Part shown: positions 16,190 through 25,823 of the stretch, in pieces
How the letters are laid out: each line of letters opens with the position of its first letter
How positions within the stretch are numbered: position 1 is the stretch's first letter
DNA from: Nitrospina sp052156635
GTDB taxonomy: Bacteria; Nitrospinota; Nitrospinia; Nitrospinales; Nitrospinaceae
NCBI RefSeq assembly: GCF_052156635.1
Contig: NZ_JBQKUO010000003.1
Coordinates: 124,001-188,000, forward strand
DNA: 64,000 nt
Reading direction: 5' to 3'
Made by a program: the position numbers and the translations under genes
The notes under the pieces: model-generated
The model's database searches: none
The model's input: the letters and a program-made list of their open reading frames with translations, nothing else
What the model was told of the DNA's origin: nothing

Positions 16190-18401
16190 AACCGCTCAAA
16201 GAATGTTTCCAGATATCCGCGAGCGTCTCCACATCTTCCTGGATGTAGGGCTCGTTATTGATGCTGAACCGGAACGCCGACCCGCCGACCGTGCCCAGCA
16301 TTTGAAAGGCCACGCCCGCCTTCTCCGCGTCGGATTGCAGGCGCTCCAGACTTTCCTCTTTAAAGGAAACCAGAATGCGCGACTGCGACTCGGCGAAGGC
16401 CACTGCGTCCGGTCTCAACGTGGATTCCATTTCCACCACCGCACCCAGCGGTTCCGGTCCGGAGAAGCACGACTCCGCCAGCGCCACCGCCAGCCCGCCT
16501 TCGGAGCAGTCGTGCGCCGAGGCGATGAGGCCGTTCCGGATCCAGTCGCGGCATACCTGCTGGACGTCCATTTCTTCCCTGGGATTCAATACAGGAGGTT
16601 TGCCCTGGCACCGGTTGAAAATGCGTTTCAGGTATTCGCTGCCGCCCAGTTCTTCCAGCGTCAGGCCCAACAGGCCGATCTTGTGCCCCGGCCGTTTGAA
16701 CCACTGGGTCATGTGCCGGGACCGGTCCTCCAGCAACCCCACCACCGCCACGGTGGGTGTCGGAAATATCGCTTCGCCTTTAGTTTCATTATAGAGACTG
16801 ACATTCCCACTGACCACAGGAATGTTGAAAAACCGGCAGAAATCCCCAAGACCCTGTACTGCCTGCTGGAACTGCCACATGATCTCGGGGTTCTCCGGGT
16901 TGCCGAAGTTGAGGCAGTTGGTGACGCCAATGGGCTCCGCCCCGGAGCAGGCCAGGTTGCGGCAACCCTCGGCCACCGCGATCTGCGCTCCTTGAAAGGG
17001 GTCGAGGTAACAGTAACGGCTGTTGCAGTCCACAGAGATGGCCAATGCCTTGTCGGAGTCCGGCACACGCAGAACGGCGGCGTCCGACCCCGGCAGAACC
17101 AGCGTGTTCAAACCCACCATGTGGTCGTACTGGTCGAACACGATTTCCTTGCTCGCAATGGTCGGGCTGGCCAGCAGTTTTTTGAGTGCGTCGCCGCCGG
17201 GGGCCACCACCTCGATCTCGTTCAGGTCCAGGTGCTGGACGGCGTCGATGTATTTGGGTTTGCGGGTGGGGCGGTGCGTCTCCGTGGCGCCGTGCACCAC
17301 GACCTCGATGGGCAGGTCCACCACCACCTCGCCGCCGAAGCGGATGCGCATGTGGCGGTCGTCGGTGACACGCCCGATGACGGCGGCGTCGAGGTCCCAC
17401 TTGCGGAAAATCTCCAGCGCTTCTTCCTCGTGGCCGCTTTTGATGACGAACACCATGCGTTCCTGCGATTCGGACAGCATGATCTCGTAGGCGTTCATGC
17501 CCTCCTCGCGCATCGGCACCGCGTCGAGGTCCAGCTCCACGCCGCTGTCGGCACGCTCGGCCATCTCGAACGACGACGACGTGAGCCCCGCCGCGCCCAT
17601 GTCCTGCACGCCCACCACCCAGTCCTTCTGCATGATCTCAAGACAGGCTTCGAGCAGAAGCTTTTCCATGAACGGATCGCCCACCTGCACGGTCGGGCGT
17701 TTTTCTTCAGTCGAGTCGTCGAACTCCGCCGACGACATCACCGCACCGTGAATGCCGTCGCGCCCGGTTTTCGAGCCGACGTACACAATGGCGTTGCCGA
17801 CGCCGGAAGCGTTGCCCAGAAAAATTTTATCGGCCCGTGCCAGCCCCAGGCAGAACACGTTCACCAGGATGTTGCCGTCGTAGCAGTCGTCGAAGTAGAT
17901 GTCGCCGCCGACGGTGGGCACGCCGATGCAGTTGCCGTAACCGGCGATGCCTTTAACCACCCCGTGGAACAGGTAGCGCATTTTGGGATTGTCCGGGTTG
18001 CCGAAGCGCAATGAGTCGAGAAGCGCGATGGGACGCGCGCCCATGGTGAAGATGTCGCGCAAAATGCCGCCGACGCCCGTCGCCGCGCCCTGGTACGGTT
18101 CGATGAACGACGGGTGATTGTGGCTTTCGATCTTGAACACCGCCGCCAGCCCGTCGCCGATGTCCACCACGCCCGCGTTCTCGCCCGGTCCCTGCAAAAC
18201 GCGCGGGCCTTCGGTGGGCAGGGTTTTCAGGTGCGGCTTGGAGCTTTTGTAACTGCAATGCTCGCTCCACATGGCGGAGAAGATGCCGAGTTCGACGAGA
18301 TTCGGCTTGCGTCCGAGCAGGTCGCAGATGCGGTCGTATTCCACGCGGGTGAGCCCGTGCTGGGCGGCCTGTTCGGCGGTGATGAGCGATGGCGCACTCA
18401 T
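16167..18401 (-). CDS. purL: Phosphoribosylformylglycinamidine synthase subunit PurL
   Basis: The ATP-dependent synthetase subunit of FGAM synthase, which uses ammonia delivered from PurQ. The 744-residue length and absence of a fused glutaminase identify the small, Bacillus-type PurL. Landmarks are 'MWSEHCSYKSSK', the 'ESHNHPSFIEPYQGAATGVGG' region (catalytic His, Mg site) and two repeated AIRS-like halves. The start ATG overlaps the purQ stop by four bases (ATGA) and the 3' end overlaps purF by 23 bases. The complex should be PurL with PurQ and PurS, all encoded here. Confidence 0.97.
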   Translation of the reverse strand: MSAPSLITAEQAAQHGLTRVEYDRICDLLGRKPNLVELGIFSAMWSEHCSYKSSKPHLKTLPTEGPRVLQGPGENAGVVDIGDGLAAVFKIESHNHPSFIEPYQGAATGVGGILRDIFTMGARPIALLDSLRFGNPDNPKMRYLFHGVVKGIAGYGNCIGVPTVGGDIYFDDCYDGNILVNVFCLGLARADKIFLGNASGVGNAIVYVGSKTGRDGIHGAVMSSAEFDDSTEEKRPTVQVGDPFMEKLLLEACLEIMQKDWVVGVQDMGAAGLTSSSFEMAERADSGVELDLDAVPMREEGMNAYEIMLSESQERMVFVIKSGHEEEALEIFRKWDLDAAVIGRVTDDRHMRIRFGGEVVVDLPIEVVVHGATETHRPTRKPKYIDAVQHLDLNEIEVVAPGGDALKKLLASPTIASKEIVFDQYDHMVGLNTLVLPGSDAAVLRVPDSDKALAISVDCNSRYCYLDPFQGAQIAVAEGCRNLACSGAEPIGVTNCLNFGNPENPEIMWQFQQAVQGLGDFCRFFNIPVVSGNVSLYNETKGEAIFPTPTVAVVGLLEDRSRHMTQWFKRPGHKIGLLGLTLEELGGSEYLKRIFNRCQGKPPVLNPREEMDVQQVCRDWIRNGLIASAHDCSEGGLAVALAESCFSGPEPLGAVVEMESTLRPDAVAFAESQSRILVSFKEESLERLQSDAEKAGVAFQMLGTVGGSAFRFSINNEPYIQEDVETLADIWKHSLSGYASRVSR

Positions 18402-19096
18402 GCCCGCACCCCGGTTTTATGGAACAGCGAATCGAACAGCTTCTGACCGTCGATCTGTGGCCATACCGGATCGGCACAGCGCTCCGGATGCGGCATCATG
18501 CCCAGCACATTGCCCGCGTCGTTGACGATGCCCGCGATGTTGGCGAGCGAGCCGTTGGGATTGGCTTCCCCGGTGACGTTGCCCTTTGGGTCGCAGTAAC
18601 GGAAAACGACGCGTCCGGTGTCTTCCAGCTGTTTCATCGTGTCGGCATCGGCAAAATAACTGCCCTGCGCGTGGGCGATGGGGATGTTCAACACTTCACC
18701 GGATTCGCAGGCGCGGGTGAAGGGGGTGTCGACGTTTTCCACCTTCAGGTACACGTAGCGGCATATGTAATTCTGTGTTCTGTTGTCGAGAAGCGCGCCG
18801 GGGAGCAGTCCCGCTTCCACCAGGATCTGGAAGCCGTTGCAGATGCCCCACAGCAGGCCGCCCCTGTTGGCGTGTGCGACCACGGCTTTCATGATCGGCG
18901 AGAAGCGCGCGATCGATCCGGCGCGCAGGTAGTCGCCGTAGGAAAACCCGCCGGGCAGGACCACCAGGTCGAACCCGTCGAGCGACGTGTCCTTGTGCCA
19001 GACCATCCTTGTGTCCGCGCCATAGACGTTTTTCAGGATGTGGACGCAGTCGCGGTCGCAGTTGGAGCCGGGAAATGTGACGACGCCGCACTTCAT
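18398..19096 (-). CDS. purQ: Phosphoribosylformylglycinamidine synthase subunit PurQ
   Basis: Class I glutamine amidotransferase that produces ammonia for PurL. The nucleophile is Cys86 in 'LLWGICNGFQIL' and the catalytic His/Glu are in 'MMPHPERC'. The N-terminal 'GVVTFPGSNCDRDC' is the PurQ hallmark. 232 residues is the usual length. It lies 18 bases after purS and overlaps purL by 4 bases. Confidence 0.97.
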   Translation of the reverse strand: MKCGVVTFPGSNCDRDCVHILKNVYGADTRMVWHKDTSLDGFDLVVLPGGFSYGDYLRAGSIARFSPIMKAVVAHANRGGLLWGICNGFQILVEAGLLPGALLDNRTQNYICRYVYLKVENVDTPFTRACESGEVLNIPIAHAQGSYFADADTMKQLEDTGRVVFRYCDPKGNVTGEANPNGSLANIAGIVNDAGNVLGMMPHPERCADPVWPQIDGQKLFDSLFHKTGVRA

Positions 19097-19114
19097 GATT
19101 CGATCACCGGACGG

Positions 19115-19363
19115 TCAGTTCTGAGGTTCGAGGGTGAAGCGGTAGGATTCGATGACGGTGTTGGCCAGCAGTTTTTCGCACATGTCACGCACGCGCGCTT
19201 CGGCCTCCGCCGCCTCGACGCCCTCGAGCTCGATTTCCATGTAACGGCCCAGATGCACGTCCCGCACCTCGTTGTAGCCGAGATCGTTGAGGGCGTGGTG
19301 CACGGCCTTGCCCTGCGGATCGAGGACGCCTTGCTTCAGGGTGACGTGGATTTTTGCGAGCAT
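19115..19363 (-). CDS. purS: Phosphoribosylformylglycinamidine synthase subunit PurS
   Basis: An 82-residue PurS, the small dimeric protein that bridges PurQ and PurL. 'AKIHVTLKQGVLDPQGKAV' and 'LGYNEVRDVHLGRYMEIEL' match the family from the first residue. The frame is open for 62 more codons upstream, but that extension has no family support, so I start at ATG 19363. The ATG lacks a clear ribosome binding site. First gene of the purSQLF operon. Confidence 0.92.
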   Translation of the reverse strand: MLAKIHVTLKQGVLDPQGKAVHHALNDLGYNEVRDVHLGRYMEIELEGVEAAEAEARVRDMCEKLLANTVIESYRFTLEPQN

Positions 19364-19621
19364 GTATGGGTGTTCGGGACCGCGCAGCGTGGCCTGAGCC
19401 GCGAGCCGGGTCCGGGTTGAGAGTCGATTCGGGCGAACCGGGAAGGCACCGTCCAACAGGGCGAAAACCAACGCCCCCCGCCTTGAATTCGCGGCAAGAT
19501 TAGCACAGAACCCCGCCGAATTCATCCGACTTTTCTTGCTCCCGCGCACGTTCCGGTTAATCCTCTATATTTCATAAATTTTCCGCCGTTGATTTTGCAA
19601 CTTTATTTAGTTCGCGGGATT

Positions 19622-19630
19622 TGTTATTTT
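19622..19630 (+). promoter_or_regulatory. Predicted extended -10 element before the aldolase/SDR gene
   Basis: TGTTATTTT reads as an extended -10 (TG-N-TATTTT). It ends 7 bases before the ATG at 19638, which has no ribosome site. No clear -35. Confidence 0.35.
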
Positions 19631-19637
19631 GCTTGCC

Positions 19638-21698
19638 ATGAAGAATCGCTGGAACGATAAAGAGGCGCAGGCGGCCATCGAGCGCTGGTCCGACGTGAAT
19701 GAGGACATCGCCCTCCGCGTGTACACCTCGCGGCTGATCGGCGCGGACACGGAACTGGTCCTGCACGGCGGCGGCAACACCTCGGTCAAATCGCGCGTCA
19801 AAGACCGCTTCGGCGAGGACATCGACGTGCTGTTCGTCAAGGGCAGCGGCTGGGACCTGGACTCGCTGGAACCGCCGGGCCTGCCGGGGGTGAAGCTGGG
19901 CCCCATCCAGAAACTGCTGCAGTTGGACGGTTTGTCGGACGAGGCGATGGTCAACGACCAGCGGACAAACCTGCTCGACGCCTCGGCGCCGAACCCGTCG
20001 GTCGAAACCCTCCTCCACGCGTTTTTGCCGCACAAGTTCGTCGATCATTCCCACGCCGACGCTATCCTCGTTATCGCCAACCAGCCGGACTCGGTCGAAA
20101 TCTGCAAGGAAATTTACGGCGACGAACTGGGCGTGGTGGATTACATCATGCCGGGATTCGATCTGGCCAGGGCCGCGGCGGAGGCCTACGAGAAAAACCC
20201 GAGTGTGAAGGGGCTGGTGCTCATCAACCACGGACTGTTCACCTTTGCCGAGACGGCGAAGGAAAGCTACGACTACCACATCGACGCCGTGACGAAGGCG
20301 GAAGAATACATCGCCAGACACCCGGTCAAAAAACTCACGCCGCAGGCGGTATCGATCGGCTCCAGGAGCCCGGACGAGATCTTCCGCCGCATCGCCCCCG
20401 CCCTGCGCGGCATTTACGAAAAGGAATCGGGCGTGCCGTGGCTGGTGCACCACCGGCAAAGCGAGACGGCATACCATTTTGCCAGCAGTGAGGAAAGCCT
20501 GACCTGGTCGCAGATCGGCACCGCCACGCCGGACCACGTCATCCGCACCAAGCAGAAACCGCTGTTGCTGAACCTGAAAAACCTGGACGACGCGGATGCG
20601 TTGTGGAAGGAGCTCACCGGGGCGATCCAAAAGTACAAAGACGCCTACCACGCCTACTTCAAGAAAAACTGCGAAGCCAAGGGTATCGAGAGAAAAGAAC
20701 TCGACCGCCTGCCGCGGGTGATCCTGGTGGCGGGGCTGGGGCTGGTCACCATCGGCAAGAACGCAAAAGAGACACGCATCGCCGCAGACATCTACGAACA
20801 CACGATCGACATCATCCACCAGGCGTTCAACGTCGGGACCTACCAGCCGCTCTCCGATTTTGACCTGTTCGACATGGAATACTGGTCGCTGGAGCAGGCC
20901 AAGCTGGGCAAGGCCAAGCCACCTTTGTTGAACGGCAGGGTGGTGTATGTGACGGGGGCGGCGTCGGGAATCGGACGCGCCACGGCAGAGTTGTTCGCCG
21001 AGCAGGGCGCGAACGTGTTCATGACCGACATCAATCCCAACCAATTGGCCGAAGCCGCCGAGGAAATCAAGAAAACAACGAAGGCGAACCTGCTGGCGCG
21101 GGTGGTGGACGTAACGGATGAAAAAGCCGTGCGCGAATCGTTCGAGCAGGTGGTGCAGCACTTCGGCGGCCTCGACATCCTGATCTCCAACGCCGGCAAC
21201 GCGGTGCAGGGTCCCATCGGCGAGGTGGACAGCGCGACGTTGAGGCAGAGTTTCGAGCTCAATTTCTTCGCACACCAGTCGCTGGCGTCACAGACGGTGC
21301 GCCTGTTCAAGACGCAACGCACCGGCGGGGTGTTGCTGTTCAACGCGTCGAAAGCGGCGTTCAATCCGGGAAGGAACTTCGGCCCCTACGCCCTGCCGAA
21401 AGCCGGGGTCGTGGCGCTCACCAAGCAGTACGCCCTCGATTACGGCGCCGACGGCATTCGCTCCAACGCGGTCAACGCCGACCGCATCCGCACCGGCATT
21501 TTTCCACCGGATTTCGTGAAAGAACGCGCCGCCGCCCGCGGTTTGAGTGCCGACGAATATTTTCAGGACAACCTGCTCAAGCGCGAAGTGACCGGACGCG
21601 ACGTGGCCGAGGCGTTCCTCGATCTTGCGCTGGCCGAAAAGACCACCGGCAGCATCGTCACCGTCGACGGCGGCAACATCGCCGCCTCCCCCCGCTGA
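19638..21698 (+). CDS. Bifunctional class II aldolase / short-chain dehydrogenase
   Basis: A 686-residue fusion. The N-terminal about 420 residues form a class II (RhaD/FucA-like) aldolase domain: 'LHGGGNTSVKS', the metal-binding 'FVDHSHADAIL', and 'VLINHGLFTFAETA'. The C-terminal about 260 residues are a classical SDR: 'VTGAASGIGRATAE' for NAD(P), 'SNAGNA', and the catalytic YxxxK as 'YALPK'. Proteins of this layout are annotated as rhamnulose-1-phosphate aldolase/lactaldehyde dehydrogenase. Here the SDR catalytic Ser region reads 'LLFNASKAAFNPG'. No other rhamnose gene is nearby, so the substrate may differ. Divergent from purS. Confidence 0.88.
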   Translation: MKNRWNDKEAQAAIERWSDVNEDIALRVYTSRLIGADTELVLHGGGNTSVKSRVKDRFGEDIDVLFVKGSGWDLDSLEPPGLPGVKLGPIQKLLQLDGLSDEAMVNDQRTNLLDASAPNPSVETLLHAFLPHKFVDHSHADAILVIANQPDSVEICKEIYGDELGVVDYIMPGFDLARAAAEAYEKNPSVKGLVLINHGLFTFAETAKESYDYHIDAVTKAEEYIARHPVKKLTPQAVSIGSRSPDEIFRRIAPALRGIYEKESGVPWLVHHRQSETAYHFASSEESLTWSQIGTATPDHVIRTKQKPLLLNLKNLDDADALWKELTGAIQKYKDAYHAYFKKNCEAKGIERKELDRLPRVILVAGLGLVTIGKNAKETRIAADIYEHTIDIIHQAFNVGTYQPLSDFDLFDMEYWSLEQAKLGKAKPPLLNGRVVYVTGAASGIGRATAELFAEQGANVFMTDINPNQLAEAAEEIKKTTKANLLARVVDVTDEKAVRESFEQVVQHFGGLDILISNAGNAVQGPIGEVDSATLRQSFELNFFAHQSLASQTVRLFKTQRTGGVLLFNASKAAFNPGRNFGPYALPKAGVVALTKQYALDYGADGIRSNAVNADRIRTGIFPPDFVKERAAARGLSADEYFQDNLLKREVTGRDVAEAFLDLALAEKTTGSIVTVDGGNIAASPR

Positions 21699-21729
21699 CG
21701 TTTCCCTTACCTTTTCTATTTTCTTCGAT

Positions 21730-24471
21730 TCAAATGCGCCAGCCGTGCGCGTGGAAGAGCTTCATGAGTGCGGGCAGCAGCGTGATCGACGTGATCATGC
21801 AACTGCCGACGCCGAGGCTCAATACCTGCCCGACGCTGTACACGCCCTGGTGTTCCGCCACCATGAGGCTGCCGAAACCGATGATGGTGGTGAGGGATGT
21901 CAGCACCACCGACATGCCGGTGCTTTTGGAGATGACGTTGCCGCCCTGGTCCGGCGTCTCCCGGTAGCGGTGCACGATGTGCACGCCGTCCACCACGCCG
22001 ATACCCAAGATGAGCGGCAGGATGACGAGGTTGGCCATGTTGAAGTTGACATTGTAGAGCACCATCAAGCCCAGTGTCAGCACCGCCCCCGCCAGGGTCG
22101 GCACCAGAACCAGCATTGTGGTATTGAGGTTGCGCAGGGAAAGGAGCAGGTAGAGAAAAATCGCCCCCAGTGCGTAAATGCCACCACGGACATAGCCGTC
22201 GATCATCAAGCGGCTCGACTCATACATGTGCACGGCGTTGCCGGTGACGTCGGGATCGATCCGCCGCATCTCGGCGAGAAACGTTTCCATCTCCTCCCGC
22301 TCCCAGATATTGATCGAGGGGTACACCAGCGTCAGGTAGCGTCCGTCGTCACTGATGAAACGGTTTTTGAGGTCGCGCGGCAGATCGTCGATCTTCACCT
22401 CCGACGGATGCGCCGCGGCCTTGAGATCGGCAATGCGTTCCCGGTAATCCACGAACAGCGTTTCCGAAAACGCGGAAAGGCGTTCGGTCGCAGTCGCGGG
22501 GTCCGTACTGTCGAGGTCCTGTTGAAACCGCGCCACCCATTCCGACGCCTCTGCCACCTCGTCCGTCGGCCCTTTCTTTTCCTTCTTGCGCAGTTTGAAC
22601 CGGATCTTTTTCATCGTTGCCAAAAGTGCATCGAGCGAAAACGACTCGTCGGAAACCGCCACACGGTATCCATCGATCTCGGTTGCGTAGTCGGCGATGA
22701 GTTCCATTTTTTCCTGCTGGCTCTCCGGTACCGCTTCAAACAGGCCCTCGACCTTGCCGACGCTGGTCATGGTTTTCAGCCGCTCGTATTTCGCCTGGGC
22801 TTCTTCGCGGGTTTTGGAGATGAACGCCGCATTCCACGACGCGCGCTGGGCGTTATCGAGGATTTTCATTTCATAGCGCACGGCCTCGATGCCTTCCGCC
22901 TGCATGTTGAGCAGGTTGTAATCGAAACGCAGGGACTGAGACGCCCACGCCGATACCAGCAGGACCGCAAGCGACCCGAAGATGATCAGGTAATAGTGCG
23001 CGTAAAAACGTTCCATGAGATTTTCGCGCAGGTCCACGTAGCGGCGCTTGACGTATTTCGGTTTCAGCCAGCGTTCCTCCAGTGAGATGCACGCGGGAAA
23101 CGTGAGCACCATGGCCAGGAAACAGAGCAGGATACCCCCGGCAGCGATGACGCCCAGCTCCGCGATGCCGATGAAATCGGTGAACGCCATGGCGCCAAAT
23201 GCGATTGCCGTGGTGATGGCGCCTGCAAGATTCCCCCGTCCCGTCTTCTGCAAGGTCTCGCGCATGGCGGAAAACGAATCGAGTCCATTCCGCCGCTCTT
23301 CGCGGTAGCGTCCGAGGATGTGGATGCCGAAGTCGATGCCGAGCCCGATGAGGATGGTGGTGAACACCACCGACATGATGTTGAGGTGGCCGACCGAAAG
23401 GGTGGTGTAGCCCATCGACCACGCCAGCCCCAGAACGAGGCTGAACACGGCGAGGATGGGTTTCCGCACTTCGCGGTAACAGAGGATGAACAGGATGGCG
23501 ACCCCTGCCAGGGCGATTTCCGAAGCCTCCTGCGCATCGGTCATGGTGGTGTGCATTTCGTCCGATGCGATCACCTCACCCCCGGTCAACCCCACCTGCA
23601 CCTCCGGGAAATCCGGCTTCACCTCCCGGATCATGCTGCGGATGAGCTCGATGGAATTTTTCGATCCGGAAAAGTCGCCTTCCGTTTCCACCGGGTTGAG
23701 GAGCACAAACAGCAGTCGGCCGTCGTCACTGACGAGGTACCCGTCCTTTTCCAGCGGATTCTCGTCGTCCTGCAAAAACGAACTCCACGGAGAGCGGTAT
23801 TCCGCATTCGGGTCTTTGAGATGCGCCCTCATCTGCTTGACCAGCGCAATGAGCATATTGAGGTCGGCGGTGTCGTCTTTTTCCTCTCCGCCGCCGGTGC
23901 CAAGGAAATCCGTCATGAGAGACCCCACCATGCCGGCGCTGATTTCGCGGTTGATGCTTTCGAGCAGGGTGTTGAGCCCCGGCGACCGGTTGACACTGGA
24001 AAGGAAATCATGATGCGACTCCAGCTTGCCGCCCAGTTCGCGGATTTCGTCCGGTTCCAGGTAAAGCAGGGCCTTGTCGCGAAAATAACCGGTGTCGATC
24101 CTGTAATAAATTTCCGAGAACAGTTCCTGCCGAGTTTGCAGGCGGGACACCAGGGCTTCGGCGAAGCGGCGCATCGGTTCAGGCCGGTTGCCCTCGACCA
24201 CCACGATCATGCCGTCGAAATCTTCAAACGCTTTGCGGTAATCCTGGAAGAGCTGGTGGAATTTCTGCGACGGGGAGATCAGGTCCTGCCGGCTGGTGTT
24301 GAACGTGAGGTGGTGCGCCGTGTACCAGAAACTGAGGCATGCGAGGAGCAGCGATGCCGCAAGCACCCAAAGCGAATGGCGATAGGCCAGCACCTCCAGT
24401 GCATTGAAGGCACGATCGATCGGGCTGGTTTTGGAAGGGATCGGGTTGTGGCCGGGATGGCGGTCGCTCAT
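21730..24471 (-). CDS. RND superfamily (MMPL/HpnN-like) transporter
   Basis: A 913-residue inner-membrane protein with the two-fold RND layout. TM1 is near residue 35-55 ('LWVLAASLLLACLSFWYT'), then a large periplasmic loop, TM2-6 around 300-450, TM7 near 480 ('LIIFGSLAVLLVSAWAS'), a second periplasmic loop, and TM8-12 at the C-terminus. 'FNTSRQDLISPS' after TM1 and 'GLGIDFGIHILGRYREE' / 'GIGVVDGVHIVHRYRET' in the TM4 and TM10 regions are typical of the hopanoid-exporter (HpnN) and related lipid exporters. No squalene-hopene gene is in the window, so cargo is uncertain. I start at ATG 24471; a GTG two codons earlier is possible. Confidence 0.88.
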   Translation of the reverse strand: MSDRHPGHNPIPSKTSPIDRAFNALEVLAYRHSLWVLAASLLLACLSFWYTAHHLTFNTSRQDLISPSQKFHQLFQDYRKAFEDFDGMIVVVEGNRPEPMRRFAEALVSRLQTRQELFSEIYYRIDTGYFRDKALLYLEPDEIRELGGKLESHHDFLSSVNRSPGLNTLLESINREISAGMVGSLMTDFLGTGGGEEKDDTADLNMLIALVKQMRAHLKDPNAEYRSPWSSFLQDDENPLEKDGYLVSDDGRLLFVLLNPVETEGDFSGSKNSIELIRSMIREVKPDFPEVQVGLTGGEVIASDEMHTTMTDAQEASEIALAGVAILFILCYREVRKPILAVFSLVLGLAWSMGYTTLSVGHLNIMSVVFTTILIGLGIDFGIHILGRYREERRNGLDSFSAMRETLQKTGRGNLAGAITTAIAFGAMAFTDFIGIAELGVIAAGGILLCFLAMVLTFPACISLEERWLKPKYVKRRYVDLRENLMERFYAHYYLIIFGSLAVLLVSAWASQSLRFDYNLLNMQAEGIEAVRYEMKILDNAQRASWNAAFISKTREEAQAKYERLKTMTSVGKVEGLFEAVPESQQEKMELIADYATEIDGYRVAVSDESFSLDALLATMKKIRFKLRKKEKKGPTDEVAEASEWVARFQQDLDSTDPATATERLSAFSETLFVDYRERIADLKAAAHPSEVKIDDLPRDLKNRFISDDGRYLTLVYPSINIWEREEMETFLAEMRRIDPDVTGNAVHMYESSRLMIDGYVRGGIYALGAIFLYLLLSLRNLNTTMLVLVPTLAGAVLTLGLMVLYNVNFNMANLVILPLILGIGVVDGVHIVHRYRETPDQGGNVISKSTGMSVVLTSLTTIIGFGSLMVAEHQGVYSVGQVLSLGVGSCMITSITLLPALMKLFHAHGWRI

Positions 24472-24536
24472 GGTCACCAGGGGTTGAGGGAACCGGGCGC
24501 GCGCGGCGCCCCACCCTGCACGGGTGAGAAGGCAAG

Positions 24537-24542
24537 ATTATA
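24537..24542 (-). promoter_or_regulatory. Consensus -10 upstream of the RND gene
   Basis: Perfect TATAAT on the minus strand about 65 bases before the RND start; the -35 at 17 bases (TTTTTC) is weak. Confidence 0.35.
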
Positions 24543-24588
24543 AGCGATCCCGGCCGGAAGAAAAAGGTTTGCCGGGCCGGAACCCGCT

Positions 24589-25365
24589 CTAGAACGTGAA
24601 CCCGATGGTGAAGACGTGGGCGTTCAGGCCGACGTTCGGTTCCTTGATGTCGGAGTTGGACAGGTGCCAGAAATGGTAGTTGAAACTCACCGCCCTGCCG
24701 TTTTCGAAAAAGTATTCGATACCGCCACCCGTATTCAGCACAAATTCGAAAGGCGTGCTGATCTCATTGGCCCCGTGCTGGAAGTCGCCGACGGAGACCC
24801 CCGCCCCGCCAAAGACGAAGGGAACCCAGCGGCGGTGAGGATTGAGGAATTTGTATTCCACCTGAATCGGCACCAGCGCCACGACGAAATTGGGGGCGTC
24901 GTCCGTTTTGACGCTATTGAATTCCGGGTCGGTGACGTTCGCCACCACGCCACCTTCGACGACCCAGTACAGGGCACCCTGGTAAGCCCCTTCCCCCACC
25001 ACTCCGGTCAGGTTGTATTTCCATTTTGGGAAAAAATAAACGAACTCGATATCCGTGCGGTCGCCCAAGGAGGGGGGTGGAGGCGGCAGATCGAAAGTGA
25101 AGCCGTACCCGATTTCAAATCCCCACAGGGTCTGCCCCTGGTGAAACTGTGCCATGAATCCCGGGATGACCGGGTCCGGGGACTGTCCCAGTACCACCTT
25201 GGAAAAGTATTTGACGGGCGAACTCTGGGCAAAAGGGGTTTCCGATTCCACGCTGGGCGAGGAAAAGTCCGTTGAAAAGTAGGAACCCTCAGCGCCCACC
25301 GGAGAAGGCAGCCCCATCCAAAGCACAAACACAAACAACCCCAAAAACCTGAGACCCTGTTTCAT
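24589..25365 (-). CDS. Acyloxyacyl hydrolase / lipid A deacylase (PagL-like), outer membrane
   Basis: A 258-residue predicted outer-membrane beta-barrel with a signal peptide ('FLGLFVFVLWMGLPSPVGA'). The C-terminal block 'FWHLSNSDIKEPNVGLN' carries the HxSN motif holding the PagL catalytic His and Ser, and the protein ends in Phe after alternating aromatic strands, as expected for barrel insertion. PagL removes the 3-O acyl chain of lipid A. The mature N-terminus has about 60 extra residues and a poly-Pro loop (DLPPPPPSL). The frame is open 33 codons upstream, but ATG 25365 places the signal peptide correctly. The ECF sigma gene lies divergently, 458 bases away. Confidence 0.85.
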   Translation of the reverse strand: MKQGLRFLGLFVFVLWMGLPSPVGAEGSYFSTDFSSPSVESETPFAQSSPVKYFSKVVLGQSPDPVIPGFMAQFHQGQTLWGFEIGYGFTFDLPPPPPSLGDRTDIEFVYFFPKWKYNLTGVVGEGAYQGALYWVVEGGVVANVTDPEFNSVKTDDAPNFVVALVPIQVEYKFLNPHRRWVPFVFGGAGVSVGDFQHGANEISTPFEFVLNTGGGIEYFFENGRAVSFNYHFWHLSNSDIKEPNVGLNAHVFTIGFTF

Positions 25366-25823
25366 ACCACTCGTCGAAGAAAAAGGTGAAAAAGATGCGA
25401 TTTTACCACAGTGCCGCGCTAACCGTTGGTTTTTAAACCTTTTTTTAGTCGCAAAACAAGCCATTCCTTACAGATGAATTGAAACCCGTTCCCGGAAACC
25501 GTTCCCAACCGGCACCCCTCCCACGTTGATCCCGGCAATTGACCTAAAACCGCCCCCGCGTGGTTCCCATTCCCGGGCAAGGGTGATAGAATCGGAAATT
25601 CCACGCCGGTTTTCGCACCACCGGCGTGGATCGATCGATTCCGGTACCCGGATATGACTTGAGAATCCGGGTTGCAGTGGACTCCGGGACGGGAATTAAT
25701 GAACCGTTTTCCGTTTCCCCGGCATCTTAAATTTCAAAGGGCGAGACCCCTTTGGGATGGATCACGAGCCGCTGCTGAATCCGTAAGGAATCCCCCAACG
25801 CGCACATCCCAGGGTGTCTACGC
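25366..25823. other. 458-bp intergenic region between the deacylase and ECF sigma genes
   Basis: No credible gene. Facing the deacylase is TAAAAT (minus, 25405-25400). Facing the sigma gene is an extended -10, TGATAGAAT (25584-25592). The resulting leader of about 225 bases holds a 9-bp perfect stem (CCACGCCGG 25601-25609 with CCGGCGTGG 25621-25629) and a 7-bp stem (CAAAGGG 25735-25741 with CCCTTTG 25748-25754). I could not match it to a known riboswitch. Confidence 0.5.

Noticed and set aside
19364..19549. A 62-residue N-terminal extension of PurS
   Set aside because: PurS proteins are about 80 residues and the family match begins at the ATG at 19363.
25593..25823. Riboswitch in the sigma factor leader
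   Set aside because: Two hairpins are visible but I could not match a conserved aptamer core; kept only as a structured leader.
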